Shown piece after piece: positions 31,751-39,379 of a stretch of 64,000 bases of DNA (its first letter is position 1; the number at the start of each line of letters is the position of its first letter). Below the pieces are notes generated by a model that was not told the origin of the DNA, searched no databases, and worked only from the letters and a program-made list of their open reading frames with translations. The stretch spans positions 1-64,000 of IMG/VR virus record IMGVR_UViG_3300020027_000004, one strand, 5' to 3'. The stretch is from a virus. The position numbers were made by a program, and so were the translations under genes.

Positions 31751-32262
31751 CGGAGCCACCGCGCGAGATGATCGATATCGCCGTGTCCATGGCGCGGAAA
31801 TCTCCGTGCGCCAATAGCAAGCGGGGCGCGGTCGTGTTCGACCCGAAGGCGATCAGCGGTAGGGACGGGCATCCGGTGGTCTTCGGCGTTGGCTACAACG
31901 GCGCGCCGCTCGGTCGGTGCGATGCATCGCCCGAGTGCATTCGCGACTGCGCGAAGCGATGCGTTCATGCTGAAGCCAGAGCGCTCCGCTCCCTTCGGGA
32001 ATCGCCCGCCAGCGACGACATCGACCGATACGACATGCTCCACGTGAAGATCGGAGACCATGGCTACCTAGTGGCCGGTGGTGGCCCATCGTGCTGGCAG
32101 TGCTCGCGGGAGATCTTGGAGTCGGGAATCGCGGGGATGTGGCTCTTCGAAATCAGGGCGCCGCTCCCAGGGCGAAGTGATCCATCGGAGGTCTGGGTTC
32201 GCTACACCCCGCTGGAGTTCCACCAGGCCACGCTCAAGGCGTGCGGGATCTACGATCCGTGA
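31747..32262 (+). CDS. dCMP/cytidine deaminase-like enzyme (171 aa)
   Basis: GTG start with GTGA overlap. The zinc site is CVHAEARAL (His74, Glu76) and GPSCWQC (Cys116, Cys119), and the N-terminus (MIDIAVSMARKSPCANSKRGAVV, then GVGYNGAP) fits the dCMP deaminase family. These enzymes convert dCMP to dUMP and feed thymidylate synthesis during phage replication. A thymidylate synthase is not in the window. Confidence 0.8.
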   Translation: MTEPPREMIDIAVSMARKSPCANSKRGAVVFDPKAISGRDGHPVVFGVGYNGAPLGRCDASPECIRDCAKRCVHAEARALRSLRESPASDDIDRYDMLHVKIGDHGYLVAGGGPSCWQCSREILESGIAGMWLFEIRAPLPGRSDPSEVWVRYTPLEFHQATLKACGIYDP

Positions 32263-32336
32263 GCGACATCCAGATCCCAGACCCGCTGGAACTACGCGTG
32301 CGCCAGCTCGAACACCAACAGCCGGAGAGACCATGA
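32259..32336 (+). CDS. Very small peptide (25 aa)
   Basis: MSDIQIPDPLELRVRQLEHQ and five more residues; GTG and TGA overlap both neighbours. It may be a coupling peptide or an independent gene. Confidence 0.35.
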   Translation: MSDIQIPDPLELRVRQLEHQQPERP

Positions 32337-32545
32337 GCAAGAGACCAGATCTCGCGAGCGTTCCCGATCACATCCACGTGGTGGTGTGGCGAGAACCGAG
32401 CGTGGTGCTCGGCGTGGAGGGCGTGTTCGAGCGGAGCCAGGTGATCCGCCGAGCGTCGTGCTCGCAGTGCGGGTGGAGCGGTCGGTACTGGGATGGCGAC
32501 CCGATTCCACCGTGCCCGAACTGCGACCCGAAACCGGGGGCATGA
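32333..32545 (+). CDS. Small zinc-ribbon protein (70 aa)
   Basis: SCSQCGWSGRYW...CPNCDPKPG: a standard rubredoxin-like zinc ribbon at the C-terminus. Function unknown. Confidence 0.6.
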   Translation: MSKRPDLASVPDHIHVVVWREPSVVLGVEGVFERSQVIRRASCSQCGWSGRYWDGDPIPPCPNCDPKPGA

Positions 32546-33363
32546 TGCTCGGTCTCATCCGCAAGCGACACGAAGGGCCGGGCTGGATCGTGATGTCCGA
32601 ACTTGCGAACGGCACGGGCTCGAATGTCAGCCGCCACGCCGATGCGGTGGCGCTGGGAATCTGGCCGAGCCGCGGCTACGAGCTCCATGGTTATGAGATC
32701 AAGTGCTCTCGAGGAGACGTCCAGAAAGAGATCAACGACCCCCGCAAGGCCGATGCGGTTGGCAAGTACTGCGATTTCTGGTGGCTCGTGGTTTCCGACA
32801 TCAAGATCATCGACGGCATCACGCTCCCATCAACGTGGGGCGTGCTCACGCCAAAGAACCGCGTGCTCCGTGCCGTCACCAAGGCGCCGAAGCTCAAGCC
32901 GAAGCCGGTTGATCGCGCGTTCGTCGCTGCGATGATCCGCAACGTGACCAACTCTTGGGTGCCGAGCCACGAGCACAACGCGCTTAAGGAGAAGCAACGC
33001 GACGAGCTCAAGGCCGAGCTCGAGCGCGATCGCCAGTACGTGGCCGGCAATGCCGAAATGGAGAACCGGCGGCTCCAAAGCCAGATCGAGGCCTTCGAGA
33101 AGGCATCCGGCGTGAAGCTGGACGCGTGGCAAGCGGGACAAATCGGCGAAGCCGTCAAGCTCGCGCTGGAGGCTCGCGGCGTGACGGGCGAGGAAGCATC
33201 GAAGCGTCGGGCGCAGTATCTGGACAACACCGCCGGTCACCTCGAGCACGTTGCGCGCAACGCACGCGATGCTGCGAAGGCGATCCGCGAGATGACGGAT
33301 GCCGATGACCAGCGCGAGCTGCCGCTCGACATGGTGCCGCGCATCGGCGGCCTTCACGGATGA
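32542..33363 (+). CDS. PD-(D/E)XK nuclease-like protein with coiled-coil tail (273 aa)
   Basis: Residues 30-110 show HADAVALGIW...YELHGYEIKCSRGDVQKEINDPRKADAVGKYCDFWWLVV, broken here into its parts: an Asp, then E-x-K in YEIKCS, matching MmcB-type/phage PD-(D/E)XK folds. Residues 140-230 are a coiled coil. ATG 32542 overlaps the upstream TGA. Probable DNA nuclease or DNA-binding remnant. Confidence 0.65.
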   Translation: MMLGLIRKRHEGPGWIVMSELANGTGSNVSRHADAVALGIWPSRGYELHGYEIKCSRGDVQKEINDPRKADAVGKYCDFWWLVVSDIKIIDGITLPSTWGVLTPKNRVLRAVTKAPKLKPKPVDRAFVAAMIRNVTNSWVPSHEHNALKEKQRDELKAELERDRQYVAGNAEMENRRLQSQIEAFEKASGVKLDAWQAGQIGEAVKLALEARGVTGEEASKRRAQYLDNTAGHLEHVARNARDAAKAIREMTDADDQRELPLDMVPRIGGLHG

Positions 33364-33557
33364 GCGCTTGGGTGCGAAGGCCGGACGGCGGATGGGCGCA
33401 CGCTCCGCGGTTCAAGGTGGTGATCAACCGTGTGATGCGAGCGCTCCAAACTCGCCGGCGGCCAACGAGGCTTTGGGTGCTCGTCACGGTTTGCGATGTA
33501 ACCACCGACCCGCCAACCGCCATCGGATACCGGTTCGGGCGCGTGCTGCACCTGTGA
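33360..33557 (+). CDS. Small basic protein (65 aa)
   Basis: MSAWVRRPDGGWAHAPRFKV start, basic, beta-rich C-terminus (LWVLVTVCDVTT). ATGA overlap upstream. Unknown. Confidence 0.5.
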   Translation: MSAWVRRPDGGWAHAPRFKVVINRVMRALQTRRRPTRLWVLVTVCDVTTDPPTAIGYRFGRVLHL

Positions 33558-33575
33558 TGCGGTACAAGATCCCGT

Positions 33576-33800
33576 ATGGGAGCAAGATTCGAGATTCGGT
33601 CCGACAAGAGCGGACAGCCCTACTTCGTGCTCATCTCGAGCAACGGCAAGGTGCTGGTCAAGAGTGAGTCCTACGCCTCGAAAGCGATGTGCCAACGCGG
33701 ATACACCGCAGTGAGGCGATACGCACCGAAGGCCACCGTCGTGGACGTGACGGCTCGTGCTACGAGGACAAATGCGAAGTCGAAGAAACGAAGCCGCTGA
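33576..33800 (+). CDS. DUF1508/YegP-like protein (74 aa)
   Basis: FEIRSDKSGQPYFVLISSNG then VLVKSESYASKAMCQRGYTAVRR is one YegP unit (DUF1508), a small beta-beta-alpha fold of unknown function. Basic C-terminal tail NAKSKKRSR. Confidence 0.75.
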   Translation: MGARFEIRSDKSGQPYFVLISSNGKVLVKSESYASKAMCQRGYTAVRRYAPKATVVDVTARATRTNAKSKKRSR

Positions 33801-33815
33801 CACTTGGGGGCGTGC

Positions 33816-34367
33816 GTGATCGCGCTCCTGCTCGGGTGGATCTTGTCGCTCGCATCGGATGCGGAGGCGCTACGCCGGACGGCGCCGGCGTACCTGTCGT
33901 ACGCGGCCGCGGTGGAACATGTCGCGGCTGCAGACCTGGCGGGCCTCGCGTTCGATGTCGATCCGGTCTTGCTCCTCTCAATTTCACACCACGAATCGCG
34001 CTACCGGCACGACACCATCACTCCAGAGCGCGGAGGGAAATTCTCCTGCGGAGCAATGACTCCAATTCCAACATACGACCGCGCCGCGTGCGCGCGAGCT
34101 CGAGCCTCGGTGCTCGCGAGCTACCTCGCCGGAGCTCGCCATCTCCGCGAGTGGCTCGATACCCCGAGGTGTCGCGGCGGTACCGGTTGCGCATCGCTCG
34201 GCTACGCCGGGGGCTACCGGCTGATCAAGCGGTGCGCTCGGGGGCCGGTGGTTCGGAAGCGCGGAGCTGCTCAGCGCGACATCTGCCGCACGCCGGAGGT
34301 GTTCGAGCACCGCGCCGCGCTCATCCGCCGCGAGCGAGCGCGAGCTCGAACCGGGGCCGGTGTGTGA
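33816..34367 (+). CDS. Exported lytic-transglycosylase-like protein (183 aa)
   Basis: GTG 33816, preceded by GGGGG, gives a signal peptide (VIALLLGWILSLASDAEA); TTG 33804 is an alternative. The body has LLLSISHHESRYRHDT with the catalytic-Glu context of soluble transglycosylases, and later CGAMTPIPTYDRA. A C-terminal domain carries four Cys (CRGGTGCASLGYAGGY). Likely cleaves host peptidoglycan for lysis or entry. Confidence 0.6.
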   Translation: MIALLLGWILSLASDAEALRRTAPAYLSYAAAVEHVAAADLAGLAFDVDPVLLLSISHHESRYRHDTITPERGGKFSCGAMTPIPTYDRAACARARASVLASYLAGARHLREWLDTPRCRGGTGCASLGYAGGYRLIKRCARGPVVRKRGAAQRDICRTPEVFEHRAALIRRERARARTGAGV

Positions 34368-34690
34368 ATTTCCGGATCCGATTCGGATCCGTTTTCTTGC
34401 CGCCGGATTTCTGGCTTAACGTCATCCCCATACCCGAGGTGGGTTGCTGGCTCTGGATGCGCCACGTCAACCCGAAGGGTTACGGCACGCACGGCCGCCG
34501 AGCTCGCTACTCGAGATCGCGCCTTGTGCACCGCTACACGTTCGAGATCTTCGTAGGCCCGGTCCCGTCCGGTCATGAACTCGATCATCACGGGTGCCAG
34601 GTGCGGCTATGCTGCTACCCAATGCACCTCGAGCCCGTGACGCACGCGGAGAATGTTCGGCGATCGATCGCAACGAGGCGCGCGGCGTGA
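34364..34690 (+). CDS. HNH endonuclease (108 aa)
   Basis: GTG overlaps the previous TGA. GCWLWMRHVNPKGYG, then SRLVHRYTFEIFVGPVPSG, HELDHHGCQVRLCCYP and HLEPVTHAENVRRS is the classic HNH/homing pattern (H...N/D...H with Cys pairs). Free-standing nuclease inserted in the operon. Confidence 0.8.
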   Translation: MNFRIRFGSVFLPPDFWLNVIPIPEVGCWLWMRHVNPKGYGTHGRRARYSRSRLVHRYTFEIFVGPVPSGHELDHHGCQVRLCCYPMHLEPVTHAENVRRSIATRRAA

Positions 34691-34917
34691 GCGCGCCGGG
34701 GAACCTCTACGAGCACCATGGCCGCTCGCAGAGCATCAACTATTCATCTGCGATGCGATTCCGACGTGAGATCGCGGATGGCGTGGAGTGCCTCGTCGAC
34801 ACGGAGACTGGTCGCGTGTTCTCGGGTGGCGAGTTGGTTCGCGTGGTGGCGGATGGTCCGATCGTTGGAGTGTCCGTGGGCCACATCATCATTGATGATC
34901 CGTGCGGTGAACCGTGA
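34687..34917 (+). CDS. Small beta-rich protein (76 aa)
   Basis: GTGA overlap with the HNH gene. Begins MSAPGNLYEHHGRSQSINYS; ends VSVGHIIIDDPCGEP. Unknown. Confidence 0.5.
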   Translation: MSAPGNLYEHHGRSQSINYSSAMRFRREIADGVECLVDTETGRVFSGGELVRVVADGPIVGVSVGHIIIDDPCGEP

Positions 34918-35132
34918 GGCTCGGCCGCTATCCGATGCGTCGGCTCGCATGGCGTGACGCGGCCACCGGAGCGGTTGGCTACGCGGTGATCCGCATCGAC
35001 GAGCTCTTACCCGGCGTGCGCACCGAGTCGCTGATCATCGATGACGTGGTGGAGATGGACATCTCCGTGCGCAGTGTCGGACCCGGGGACGGCGGTCTTG
35101 GCGTCATCGTCACTGCGCACGAGGTATCGTGA
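34914..35132 (+). CDS. Small beta-rich protein (72 aa)
   Basis: GTG start overlapping the previous TGA. RIDELLPGVRTESLIIDDVV and an acidic end; some similarity in style to the preceding gene (IIxDDxV). Unknown. Confidence 0.5.
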   Translation: MRLGRYPMRRLAWRDAATGAVGYAVIRIDELLPGVRTESLIIDDVVEMDISVRSVGPGDGGLGVIVTAHEVS

Positions 35133-35578
35133 CCTCGCCAGCGCATGAGCTCCTGCGGTTGTTCCGCGGCATGGAGGGTGCCGAACAGCTCGCACCGTTG
35201 ATCGTCGATGAGGAGGGTGGCTCCAAGTCGGGGTTCGATGTGGTGACGCTGCGCGTGCTGGCAGCATGGATGATGACCTCGCATCGGTGGACCGAGCCGA
35301 AGGGCGCGCCACCGGACGGCGGGATGCCCACCGCGAGCTCGTGGTCGTGGCTCTGGAGCTCGTACAAGATGGACGTCGGCGGGGTGGCGGCGGGCGCGGA
35401 TACGACGCGCGAGGTCGCGCGCGAGCGGCTCGAGGTGCTTCGTCACAACCGTTTGGTGTACCCGGATGGCTCGTGCACGCGGTTCCTCCTGGCCGCCGTG
35501 CGCGTACACGTGGGGAAGCGCCTCAATCCGTCGGGAAAGCGCAAGGAGAAGGCCAAGGAGCCCACCGAGGCAAACTAG
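35129..35578 (+). CDS. Unknown protein (149 aa)
   Basis: GTG start. Helical N-terminus (AHELLRLFRGMEG), a Trp-rich centre (SSWSWLWSSYKMDVGG), and a helix followed by a basic tail (KRKEKAKEP). The centre with EVARERLEVLRHNRLVYPDG could be a winged helix. Tentative. Confidence 0.5.
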   Translation: MTSPAHELLRLFRGMEGAEQLAPLIVDEEGGSKSGFDVVTLRVLAAWMMTSHRWTEPKGAPPDGGMPTASSWSWLWSSYKMDVGGVAAGADTTREVARERLEVLRHNRLVYPDGSCTRFLLAAVRVHVGKRLNPSGKRKEKAKEPTEAN

Positions 35579-35629
35579 CTACCCCATCGCTGCCCTACAC
35601 GTTTTGGCACTCCGGACGATCCATTGAGC

Positions 35630-35971
35630 ATGAACATCCTGCTCATCGAAGACGACGCCGCCCTTCAGATGATGACCAGCCGGTGGCTCCGCCGCGTGTA
35701 TCCACACGCGGTGGTGACCGTGGCCGGCTCGGTCGCGGAGGCGCTGGATCTCCTGGGTGATGGTTCGTTCGATCTTGTGGTGAGCGACTTCGACCTGGGT
35801 GACGCGACGGGTGCGGATGTCGTCGCGTGGATGCATGACCATCGCCCCGAACTCGTGGCGCGCCTGGTGTTCTTCTCCGGTAACTCTGCCGCTGGCGAGC
35901 TCGGCCGCCCCCATGCGATGAAGCCGTGCACGATGGACGAGTTCCGCGCGGTTCTCGCTGTGGTAGGTTGA
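35630..35971 (+). CDS. Stand-alone response-regulator receiver domain (113 aa)
   Basis: ATG 35630 (a TTG at 35624 is possible). A complete REC domain: Asp8/Asp9 in LLIEDDAAL, phospho-acceptor Asp53 in DLVVSDFDLGDATGA, Ser83 in FFSGN and Lys98 in AMKPC. There is no output domain, as in CheY or Spo0F. Its function may be to intercept a host phosphorelay or chemotaxis signal. A hairpin terminator lies 34 bases downstream. Confidence 0.88.
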   Translation: MNILLIEDDAALQMMTSRWLRRVYPHAVVTVAGSVAEALDLLGDGSFDLVVSDFDLGDATGADVVAWMHDHRPELVARLVFFSGNSAAGELGRPHAMKPCTMDEFRAVLAVVG

Positions 35972-36004
35972 AGATTCCCTGCCAGGGGTTTCGCAATGGT
36001 CGGG

Positions 36005-36040
36005 CGCCTCATCGAATGGTCGATGGGGCGTTCGGCTTTT
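36005..36040 (+). terminator. Intrinsic terminator after the receiver gene
   Basis: 11-bp stem (CGCCTCATCGA, 36005-36015; TCGATGGGGCG, 36020-36030) with one G-T pair and a four-base loop, followed by ttcggctttt. Confidence 0.7.
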
Positions 36041-36072
36041 CGGAGTCGTCGCACGGCGCCGCGCGGTCATGA

Positions 36073-36078
36073 TAGCGT
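36073..36078 (+). promoter_or_regulatory. -10 element TAGCGT for gene 36085
   Basis: Six bases before ATG 36085, no Shine-Dalgarno site. Confidence 0.45.
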
Positions 36079-36084
36079 TCGCCC

Positions 36085-36318
36085 ATGTCCTGGAACATCT
36101 CGCTCGGTGGCACCAAGGCGGAAGTGCTCAAGGGTCTGGCCGAGAAGCGGCTGAATCCCGAGGCACCTGACCACGCGCAATTCGAGGCCGCGAAGGCGCT
36201 CATCGTCGGCGAGGTCGAGGCGGTGGAGGATAGCCGACCGAGCGTCAACGTGTCGGCCTACGGTCACGTGGGCGGGCCCGAATCGGCGCGCCAGCTCTCG
36301 ATCTCGATCAACAGCTGA
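36085..36318 (+). CDS. Small phage protein (77 aa)
   Basis: MSWNISLGGTKAEVLKGLAE start, ends HVGGPESARQLSISI. Probably a small structural-module protein; a similar N-terminus recurs in phages by memory, function unknown. Confidence 0.55.
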   Translation: MSWNISLGGTKAEVLKGLAEKRLNPEAPDHAQFEAAKALIVGEVEAVEDSRPSVNVSAYGHVGGPESARQLSISINS

Positions 36319-36427
36319 TCGTCTTCGCAACGCTCGGCCACCGAGGGCCGGTTCAATGCCGGCGCGGTGCGCGATTTGTCCGGGGGCGCGATCCCAGTTA
36401 GGACGCCAGCCGAGCAACCAACGCCAA

Positions 36428-36456
36428 GACCGCTCGCGATCGCGCCGCGAGCGGTC
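36428..36456 (+). terminator. Strong 11-bp hairpin before the leader peptide
   Basis: GACCGCTCGCG (36428-36438) pairs perfectly with CGCGAGCGGTC (36446-36456), loop of seven, followed by accttg. Terminator-like though the T run is short. Confidence 0.5.
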
Positions 36457-36476
36457 ACCTTGTCAGCGTGCTGCGG

Positions 36477-36482
36477 TAGCGT
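36477..36482 (+). promoter_or_regulatory. -10 element TAGCGT before the leader peptide
   Basis: Seven bases before ATG 36490. Confidence 0.4.
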
Positions 36483-36489
36483 GCTCGTC

Positions 36490-36537
36490 ATGCACAAGCA
36501 ATTGCCGAGGACCCGGAGAACCAGGAGCCAGTCGTGA
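36490..36537 (+). CDS. 15-residue leader peptide
   Basis: MHKQLPRTRRTRSQS, with stop TGA overlapping the GTG of the next gene (GTGA). A TAGCGT element seven bases upstream makes it the first translated frame of the transcript. Probably couples initiation of the DUF gene that follows. Confidence 0.45.
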   Translation: MHKQLPRTRRTRSQS

Positions 36538-36824
36538 GGTTTCGCAAGAAACCAGTCGTGGTCGAGGCATTCCAGTTCTCCTCGCCAGAGAGCGCGCGGC
36601 AAATCGTCGAGTGGAGCGCTGGCGCGGTGAAGATGGGCACCGAGATCCGCAACCACTCGACCGAGCATCCCGATGGCTTCGACTACCCATGCCTGTTGGT
36701 CGCGACACGCGAAGGAACGATGACAGCGAGCGTCGGTGATTGGGTTGTGAAAGGAATCCGGGGCGAGTTCTATCCCGTGAAGCCGGACATCTTCGAGATG
36801 ACCTACGAAGCGGTGATCGGATGA
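36534..36824 (+). CDS. Conserved phage protein (96 aa)
   Basis: FRKKPVVVEAFQFSSPES at the start and GDWVVKGIRGEFYPVKPDIF at the end match a common phage protein family of unknown function. GTG start coupled to the leader peptide. Confidence 0.75.
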   Translation: MRFRKKPVVVEAFQFSSPESARQIVEWSAGAVKMGTEIRNHSTEHPDGFDYPCLLVATREGTMTASVGDWVVKGIRGEFYPVKPDIFEMTYEAVIG

Positions 36825-37042
36825 GCCACACGCGCAGCGCGATCAAGCGCGCGGTCGAGGAGTGGGAAGGTGGCGACCCGAGGAAGGCGCACGCCACTCT
36901 CGATCAAGTGATGGGGGATCCGTTCTTCGTGCGTGAGATCAAGATGGCGAACGTGCCGCGCGATTTCATGGCTGCGTTCTTCGCAGTGAGCGGCTCCGAG
37001 TCCGAGGGTTTCAAGCTCACGCTTCGGCCGGTGTCATCATGA
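36821..37042 (+). CDS. Small protein (73 aa)
   Basis: MSHTRSAIKRAVEEWEGGDP; helical, unremarkable. ATGA overlaps on both sides. Unknown. Confidence 0.55.
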   Translation: MSHTRSAIKRAVEEWEGGDPRKAHATLDQVMGDPFFVREIKMANVPRDFMAAFFAVSGSESEGFKLTLRPVSS

Positions 37043-37395
37043 GGGATGTCGAGTTCCGCGGCTCCAGCGATGACACGTTCGGCTGGTACGAGCCGAAGAC
37101 GAGACGGGGCGATGATCACGACGACTGCGCGAACTCCAAGCTCCGCTCGTTCCTCGTGGACTCACCATCAACTGGCAAGGTGATCGTCGCCGGTGTCTAC
37201 GGCAAATGTCCGGGCGCCACCTGGGCGGTCGGGATGTCGCCAGCCGATGAGGACGTTCCGCTACCACCATGGGCGGTGCGTCCCGTGTGGAGCGTCGATG
37301 GCTACACCACCGTGTTGCATCTCGAGGTTCCGGACGACACCACGATCACGCTCGTCTCGATCGATGGCGAGAAGCCGGAGAGCGAAGATGGGTGA
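37039..37395 (+). CDS. Unknown protein (118 aa)
   Basis: MRDVEFRGSSDDTFGWYEPK; Pro/Trp-rich centre (PLPPWAVRPVW) and an acidic C-terminal strand. Unknown. Confidence 0.55.
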   Translation: MRDVEFRGSSDDTFGWYEPKTRRGDDHDDCANSKLRSFLVDSPSTGKVIVAGVYGKCPGATWAVGMSPADEDVPLPPWAVRPVWSVDGYTTVLHLEVPDDTTITLVSIDGEKPESEDG

Positions 37396-37576
37396 CCTCC
37401 TCAAGATGCAGTGGCGCGTTGGCCGGAAGCTCGGCCGCACGATCTACGCGCAGCTCTATCCCGAACCGAGTGATGACGACGTTTTGATCGGGATGTTCGA
37501 TTCTCCGCGGCTCGCCGCGGAATGCGTCCGCTCGCACAACGCAGTTCTGGAAGCGGCCGGGGCGGTTTACGGATGA
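37388..37576 (+). CDS. Small conserved phage protein (62 aa)
   Basis: VGRKLGRTIYAQLYPEPSDD and DSPRLAAECVRSHNAVLEA resemble small proteins of unknown function common in actinophages and other phages. Overlaps the previous gene by eight bases. Confidence 0.6.
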   Translation: MGDLLKMQWRVGRKLGRTIYAQLYPEPSDDDVLIGMFDSPRLAAECVRSHNAVLEAAGAVYG

Positions 37577-38214
37577 AGGCGATAGATATCGAACTCGGCA
37601 CCCGGAAAGGTCGACTCGTGATTGTGGCGCGGGCTGGCATCTCCGATGCCGGGGCCGTGCTTTGGAAAGCGGCATGCGACTGCGGTCGTGATGCAATCGT
37701 AATCGGGTACGCGTTCATGCGAGGAGCGTACGTTTCTTGTGGGTGCGAGAAGGCGCAACGAGCTGGGGATCGAACGCGCACTCACGGGCAAAGCAAATCC
37801 AGGACGTACAAGTCATGGCTCATGATGTGGGATCGATGCAGAAGGCCGGGAAACAACCGATTCGCGTCTTACGGAGGCCGCGGGATCACGGTCTGCGAGC
37901 GCTGGCGGACCTTCGATAATTTCCTCGCGGATATGGGCGAGCGCCCCGATGGAACATCGATCGACCGCTTCCCGAACCGCGATGGCAACTACGAGCCGGG
38001 AAATTGTCGATGGGGCACATCAACCGAGCAAGCGAGAAACAGAAGCGACAACATCGCGAGTCACGATCTCATCCAAGAGATCCGCGGTCGCATAGAGCAC
38101 GGAGAATCAAATCGCTCGGTCGCTCGTCGGATGGGGCTCCAGGAAGCATATGTGTCAGCGGTGGTCCATCAACGAATATGGGCAGACTCCTCGCCGTCGA
38201 CTCGCGACAGGTAG
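37573..38214 (+). CDS. HNH-related phage endonuclease-like protein with HTH tail (213 aa)
   Basis: ATG overlaps the previous TGA. N-terminal beta unit with CDCG and SCGCEK; then YKSWLMMWDRCRRPGNNRFASYGGRGI, TVCERWRTFDNFLADMG and SIDRFPNRDGNYEPGNCRW, a family related to HNH/AP2 homing proteins. The C-terminus has a resolvase-type HTH (SNRSVARRMGLQEAYVSAVV). Likely a selfish insertion. Confidence 0.7.
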   Translation: MKAIDIELGTRKGRLVIVARAGISDAGAVLWKAACDCGRDAIVIGYAFMRGAYVSCGCEKAQRAGDRTRTHGQSKSRTYKSWLMMWDRCRRPGNNRFASYGGRGITVCERWRTFDNFLADMGERPDGTSIDRFPNRDGNYEPGNCRWGTSTEQARNRSDNIASHDLIQEIRGRIEHGESNRSVARRMGLQEAYVSAVVHQRIWADSSPSTRDR

Positions 38215-38304
38215 AGCCGCGAGCTCGCCGGACCGCCACCGGGAACGAAGCGGCGCGGAGCCGCTGGGGCTCACTACGTTCCCGATGGCGAGAATCACTG
38301 GTAG

Positions 38305-38475
38305 CTACGGCTTCGCCTTGTCGAGCTCGCGCTGCCGCTCGTTCTCACGTTCGCGTGCTTCGCGCTGTTCGCGGCGTTGTTCCTCCGCGGGGTCGTTCGT
38401 TTGGATCGGTCCCGGCTCACGCTCCGGGTGAGCGGGGTCTGGATTCGGCTGGTTCTGGTTCGGTGGGTTCGGCAT
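38305..38475 (-). CDS. Proline-rich/coiled-coil small protein on the opposite strand (56 aa)
   Basis: MPNPPNQNQPNPDPAHPERE then a charged helix (EEQRREQREARERENERQ). The start resembles that of the gene at 42043 (MPNPNRPNQPN). It lies convergent to the HNH-like gene; CGGGAACG/CGTTCCCG arms flank the gap between them. Marginal. Confidence 0.45.
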   Translation of the reverse strand: MPNPPNQNQPNPDPAHPEREPGPIQTNDPAEEQRREQREARERENERQRELDKAKP

Positions 38476-38581
38476 GGGCGGAGATTGTTGCAACGCCCAC
38501 ACCGCCGAACTCGAGCATGGGTATCGCCCGGTTGCTGCGCGCTCAGCGTGCGGTGGCGCTCGTGCTGTCACATCCGCGCGC

Positions 38582-38587
38582 TACCAT
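38582..38587 (+). promoter_or_regulatory. -10 element TACCAT for gene 38594
   Basis: Six bases before ATG 38594. Confidence 0.4.
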
Positions 38588-38593
38588 CGGCGC

Positions 38594-38668
38594 ATGGCTG
38601 AGGTTGCGATCGCCCGCGTTAGAGCTCCGTGGCGCATCCCAGGCCCCGGGATGCGTGTGAGTCGATGA
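38594..38668 (+). CDS. Very small protein (24 aa)
   Basis: MAEVAIARVRAPWRIPGPGM plus four residues. Leaderless-type start; stop overlaps the next ATG. Confidence 0.35.
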   Translation: MAEVAIARVRAPWRIPGPGMRVSR

Positions 38669-38814
38669 GCACCGAGGAGGTGAGCGACATCCTTGCAGCC
38701 GATGGTAACGATGGCTGGTATTGGTCGATGCACTACCTGTTCGCGTGCATTCGCCTCACGGTGCGCCAGCAATCGCGCAACGCGGTGACCGGCAAGCCGT
38801 CGCCGAGGACCTAA
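38665..38814 (+). CDS. Small protein (49 aa)
   Basis: MSTEEVSDILAADGNDGWYW; a Trp-rich helix then a basic tail. ATGA-coupled to the previous frame. Unknown. Confidence 0.45.
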   Translation: MSTEEVSDILAADGNDGWYWSMHYLFACIRLTVRQQSRNAVTGKPSPRT

Positions 38815-38837
38815 GCGACGCATTGATCTTGATCTGG

Positions 38838-38843
38838 TAGGGT
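38838..38843 (+). promoter_or_regulatory. -10 element TAGGGT for the terminase genes
   Basis: Eleven bases before GTG 38855; TTG 38843 overlaps it and is therefore unlikely as a start. Confidence 0.4.
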
Positions 38844-38854
38844 TGATCGAAGTC

Positions 38855-39379
38855 GTGACCCGAGAGAAGTCGAAGAACCCCAAGACCGGCCGAAGCGGGC
38901 CATCGAATCGGGTGCTGGTCGCGATGAAGTTAATTAGCGAGATGCGGTACGGCCAGGCGCGCGTTGCGCTGATGGAGCAATTCGGCATCGCGCGCACCAC
39001 CGCGACGAACGATCTCACCGAGGCCACGCGGTTGCTCGGCGAGGAACTCGAGACGCAGAAGCCGTATCTCGCCGGCGTGCTCGTCAATCGACTCCTCCGC
39101 GTGATGGATCGCGCGGAAGCGAAGGGGAAGGACATCGCGGCGGTCCGCGCTGCTGAAGCAGTGGCGAAGATCGCCGGCCTCATCGTCAACGAGCACGGCA
39201 CCAACATCAACGTAATCGGTGGGAACAACGTTTCTATCGAGCAGCTCGCTCACGTCAAGGTCCTCCAGATGACGCAGCCGCAACGCATGCACCGCGAGCA
39301 AGAGCTGGCCGCGCGAGAGGCCGCATTGCTGGGAGCGTCGAGCGAGCCGAGCGAGCCAAGCGAAGGCGATGGCAATTGA
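38855..39379 (+). CDS. terS: Terminase small subunit-like protein (174 aa)
   Basis: GTG 38855. An HTH-like region (YGQARVALMEQFGIARTTATND) followed by helices and an extended C-terminus with NVSIEQLAHV. Identity rests on position directly before terL and on the HTH plus oligomerisation layout of TerS proteins, which recognise the packaging site. Confidence 0.65.
   Translation: MTREKSKNPKTGRSGPSNRVLVAMKLISEMRYGQARVALMEQFGIARTTATNDLTEATRLLGEELETQKPYLAGVLVNRLLRVMDRAEAKGKDIAAVRAAEAVAKIAGLIVNEHGTNINVIGGNNVSIEQLAHVKVLQMTQPQRMHREQELAAREAALLGASSEPSEPSEGDGN

Noticed and set aside
38215-38304. Nested inverted repeats CGGGAACG...CGTTCCCG and GCGGC...GCCGC after the HNH-like gene
   Set aside because: Could be a terminator, but no T-tract on either strand; too weak to call.
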